From UBA4744 sp035282865 (GTDB lineage Bacteria; Actinomycetota; Acidimicrobiia; Spongiisociales; UBA4744): DNA of 6,473 nt. The notes beneath the pieces are model-generated. The model saw only the letters and a list, made by a program, of their open reading frames with translations. It was not told the origin of the DNA and searched no databases. This document shows positions 5,571 through 6,473 of the stretch, in pieces. The stretch is taken from NCBI GenBank assembly GCA_035282865.1, contig DATEVB010000027.1:1-6473 (forward strand). Direction: 5' to 3'. The stretch's first letter is position 1. The number at the start of each line of letters is the position of its first letter. The translations under genes and the position numbers were made by a program.

Positions 5571-6473
5571 CTATGCCGATCGCTCCAAGACCACACCGGC
5601 CAGGTGCTCCCCGATGGCCAGTGAGGCGGTGGCGGCCGGCGACGGAGCATTGAGCACGTGGAGCGCGCGGGGTGATTCTTCGATGGCGAAGTCGTCGAGC
5701 AAATTGCCCTGCCCGTCCATCGCCTGGGCCCGCACTCCCGCGCCGGCCCGGACGACGTCGTCCACCTCGATAGCCGGAACCAGCCTTTGCAGCGCACCGA
5801 CGAAGGCGCGTTTGCTGGCCGAGCGGACCATCTCACCAATGCCGGCCTTCCAGTACTTGCGGGCGACCACCCAAAAACCGGGATGCCGCAGCGTTTCCCA
5901 TAGATCACCGCCGTCTATAGACCCCCATCGGTAGCCCTCTCTCGACAGGGCCAAGACTGCGTTGGGTCCTGCTTCGATACCACCGGTTACGGTTTTGGTG
6001 AAGTGCACCCCGAGGAACGGGAAGCGGGGATCGGGCACGGGGTAGATCATGCCGTTGACCAAATGTGATCGCTCTTTCTTGATCTGGTAGTACTCGCCAC
6101 GGAACGGGACGATCTGAACCTGCGGATCAGCTCCGGCCATCCGCGCCACCCGGTCGCATTGCAGCCCGGCGCAGTTGACTAGGTACCGGGCGGTGAAGTC
6201 GCCGATCGAGGTATCGATACCGATCTGGGAGGCGTCGTTGACAATCGAAAGAACCTCCGCATGGAGTCTGACCGCTCCACCACGTGCCTCGAGGCGAAGA
6301 GCCATGGCCCGGGCGATCTGCTGGTAGTCGACCGAGGCGGTCCCGGGTACGTGCAGACCGGCCACCCCGGCCGCGTTGGGCTCGATCTCCCGGATGCCAT
6401 GGGGGTCCAGCTCACGAAGTCCTTCCACGCCGTTGGCGATGCCGCGGCGATGGATCTCGGCAAGCGCCGGGAC
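5571..6473 (-). CDS. lhgO: L-2-hydroxyglutarate oxidase-like FAD-dependent oxidoreductase (5' end outside window)
   Basis: C-terminal 300 residues of a DAO-superfamily flavoprotein resembling LhgO (YgaF), which oxidises L-2-hydroxyglutarate to 2-oxoglutarate and passes electrons to the membrane quinone pool. The frame is open to the right edge, and residues before the in-frame GTG at 6428 (PALAEIHRRGIANG) continue the family pattern, so the true start is outside. Full-length members have about 400-420 residues, so roughly 100 N-terminal residues with the GxGxxG FAD loop are missing. Visible family features, numbered from the first codon in the window: LREIEP (about 27-32, residues RE-IEP clear), LVNCAGLQCDRVA (about 99-111), a VPFRGEYYQIK segment, PDPRFPFLGVHFT with the following GGIEAGPNAVLALSREGYR, and near the end GAGVRAQAMDGQGNLLDDF then NAPSPAATASLAIG, the C-terminal FAD-contact region. 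It reads in the same direction as the polysaccharide genes but is separated from them by a spacer with a hairpin, so it is probably a separate unit. Substrate assignment rests on family resemblance only. Confidence 0.87.
   Translation of the reverse strand, partial: VPALAEIHRRGIANGVEGLRELDPHGIREIEPNAAGVAGLHVPGTASVDYQQIARAMALRLEARGGAVRLHAEVLSIVNDASQIGIDTSIGDFTARYLVNCAGLQCDRVARMAGADPQVQIVPFRGEYYQIKKERSHLVNGMIYPVPDPRFPFLGVHFTKTVTGGIEAGPNAVLALSREGYRWGSIDGGDLWETLRHPGFWVVARKYWKAGIGEMVRSASKRAFVGALQRLVPAIEVDDVVRAGAGVRAQAMDGQGNLLDDFAIEESPRALHVLNAPSPAATASLAIGEHLAGVVLERSA

Noticed and set aside
5127..5624. 165-codon + strand open frame across the membrane-protein gene and spacer
   Set aside because: It is Pro/Arg/Ser/Gln-rich without domain character and overlaps the - strand gene, which has a coherent topology.

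Overview
The window looks like part of an exopolysaccharide (capsule or cell-surface glycan) locus from a high-GC bacterium. By eye the base composition is clearly GC-rich, and GTG starts and 4-nt stop/start overlaps are used. The gene types (a fused Wzz/BY-kinase protein, a WecG/TagA/CpsF transferase, LhgO) fit an actinobacterium, possibly a deep-branching lineage such as Acidimicrobiia. That placement is inference from style, not from a marker gene. I see no rRNA, tRNA, CRISPR array, insertion sequence, integrase or phage gene.

Layout: positions 1-1802 are read on the + strand as a tightly coupled operon. It holds the last 28 codons of an unidentified gene, a GDP-L-fucose synthase-like reductase/epimerase (85-1023), and a GT26 WecG/TagA/CpsF-type glycosyltransferase (1020-1802). 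Both junctions are 4-nt overlaps. Only 3 bp separate the end of this operon from the end of the opposing - strand set. The - strand set, read from right to left, is: the C-terminal 300 residues of an L-2-hydroxyglutarate oxidase-like flavoprotein (5571-6473, running off the window edge); a 171-nt spacer with a hairpin and a weak promoter-like signal; a small single-pass membrane protein of unknown function (4929-5399); a polysaccharide copolymerase fused to a BY-kinase-type ATPase domain (3040-4863); and a GT4 glycosyltransferase (1806-2978).

Proposed division of labour: the fucose synthase supplies an activated deoxysugar (GDP-L-fucose or a close relative). The GT26 enzyme and the GT4 enzyme add sugars to a lipid-linked repeat unit in the cytoplasm. 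The Wzz/BY-kinase-like protein controls polymer length and export at the membrane. The small membrane protein just upstream of it has no recognised function and is the best candidate here for an undescribed partner. The LhgO-like gene is probably ordinary carbon metabolism flanking the locus.

The most notable sequence features are the degenerate BY-kinase signatures (no tyrosine-rich tail, second Arg of EX2RX2R replaced by Thr), the uncharacterised membrane protein, and the nearly touching convergent operon ends. I do not see clear evidence of a wholly new system.
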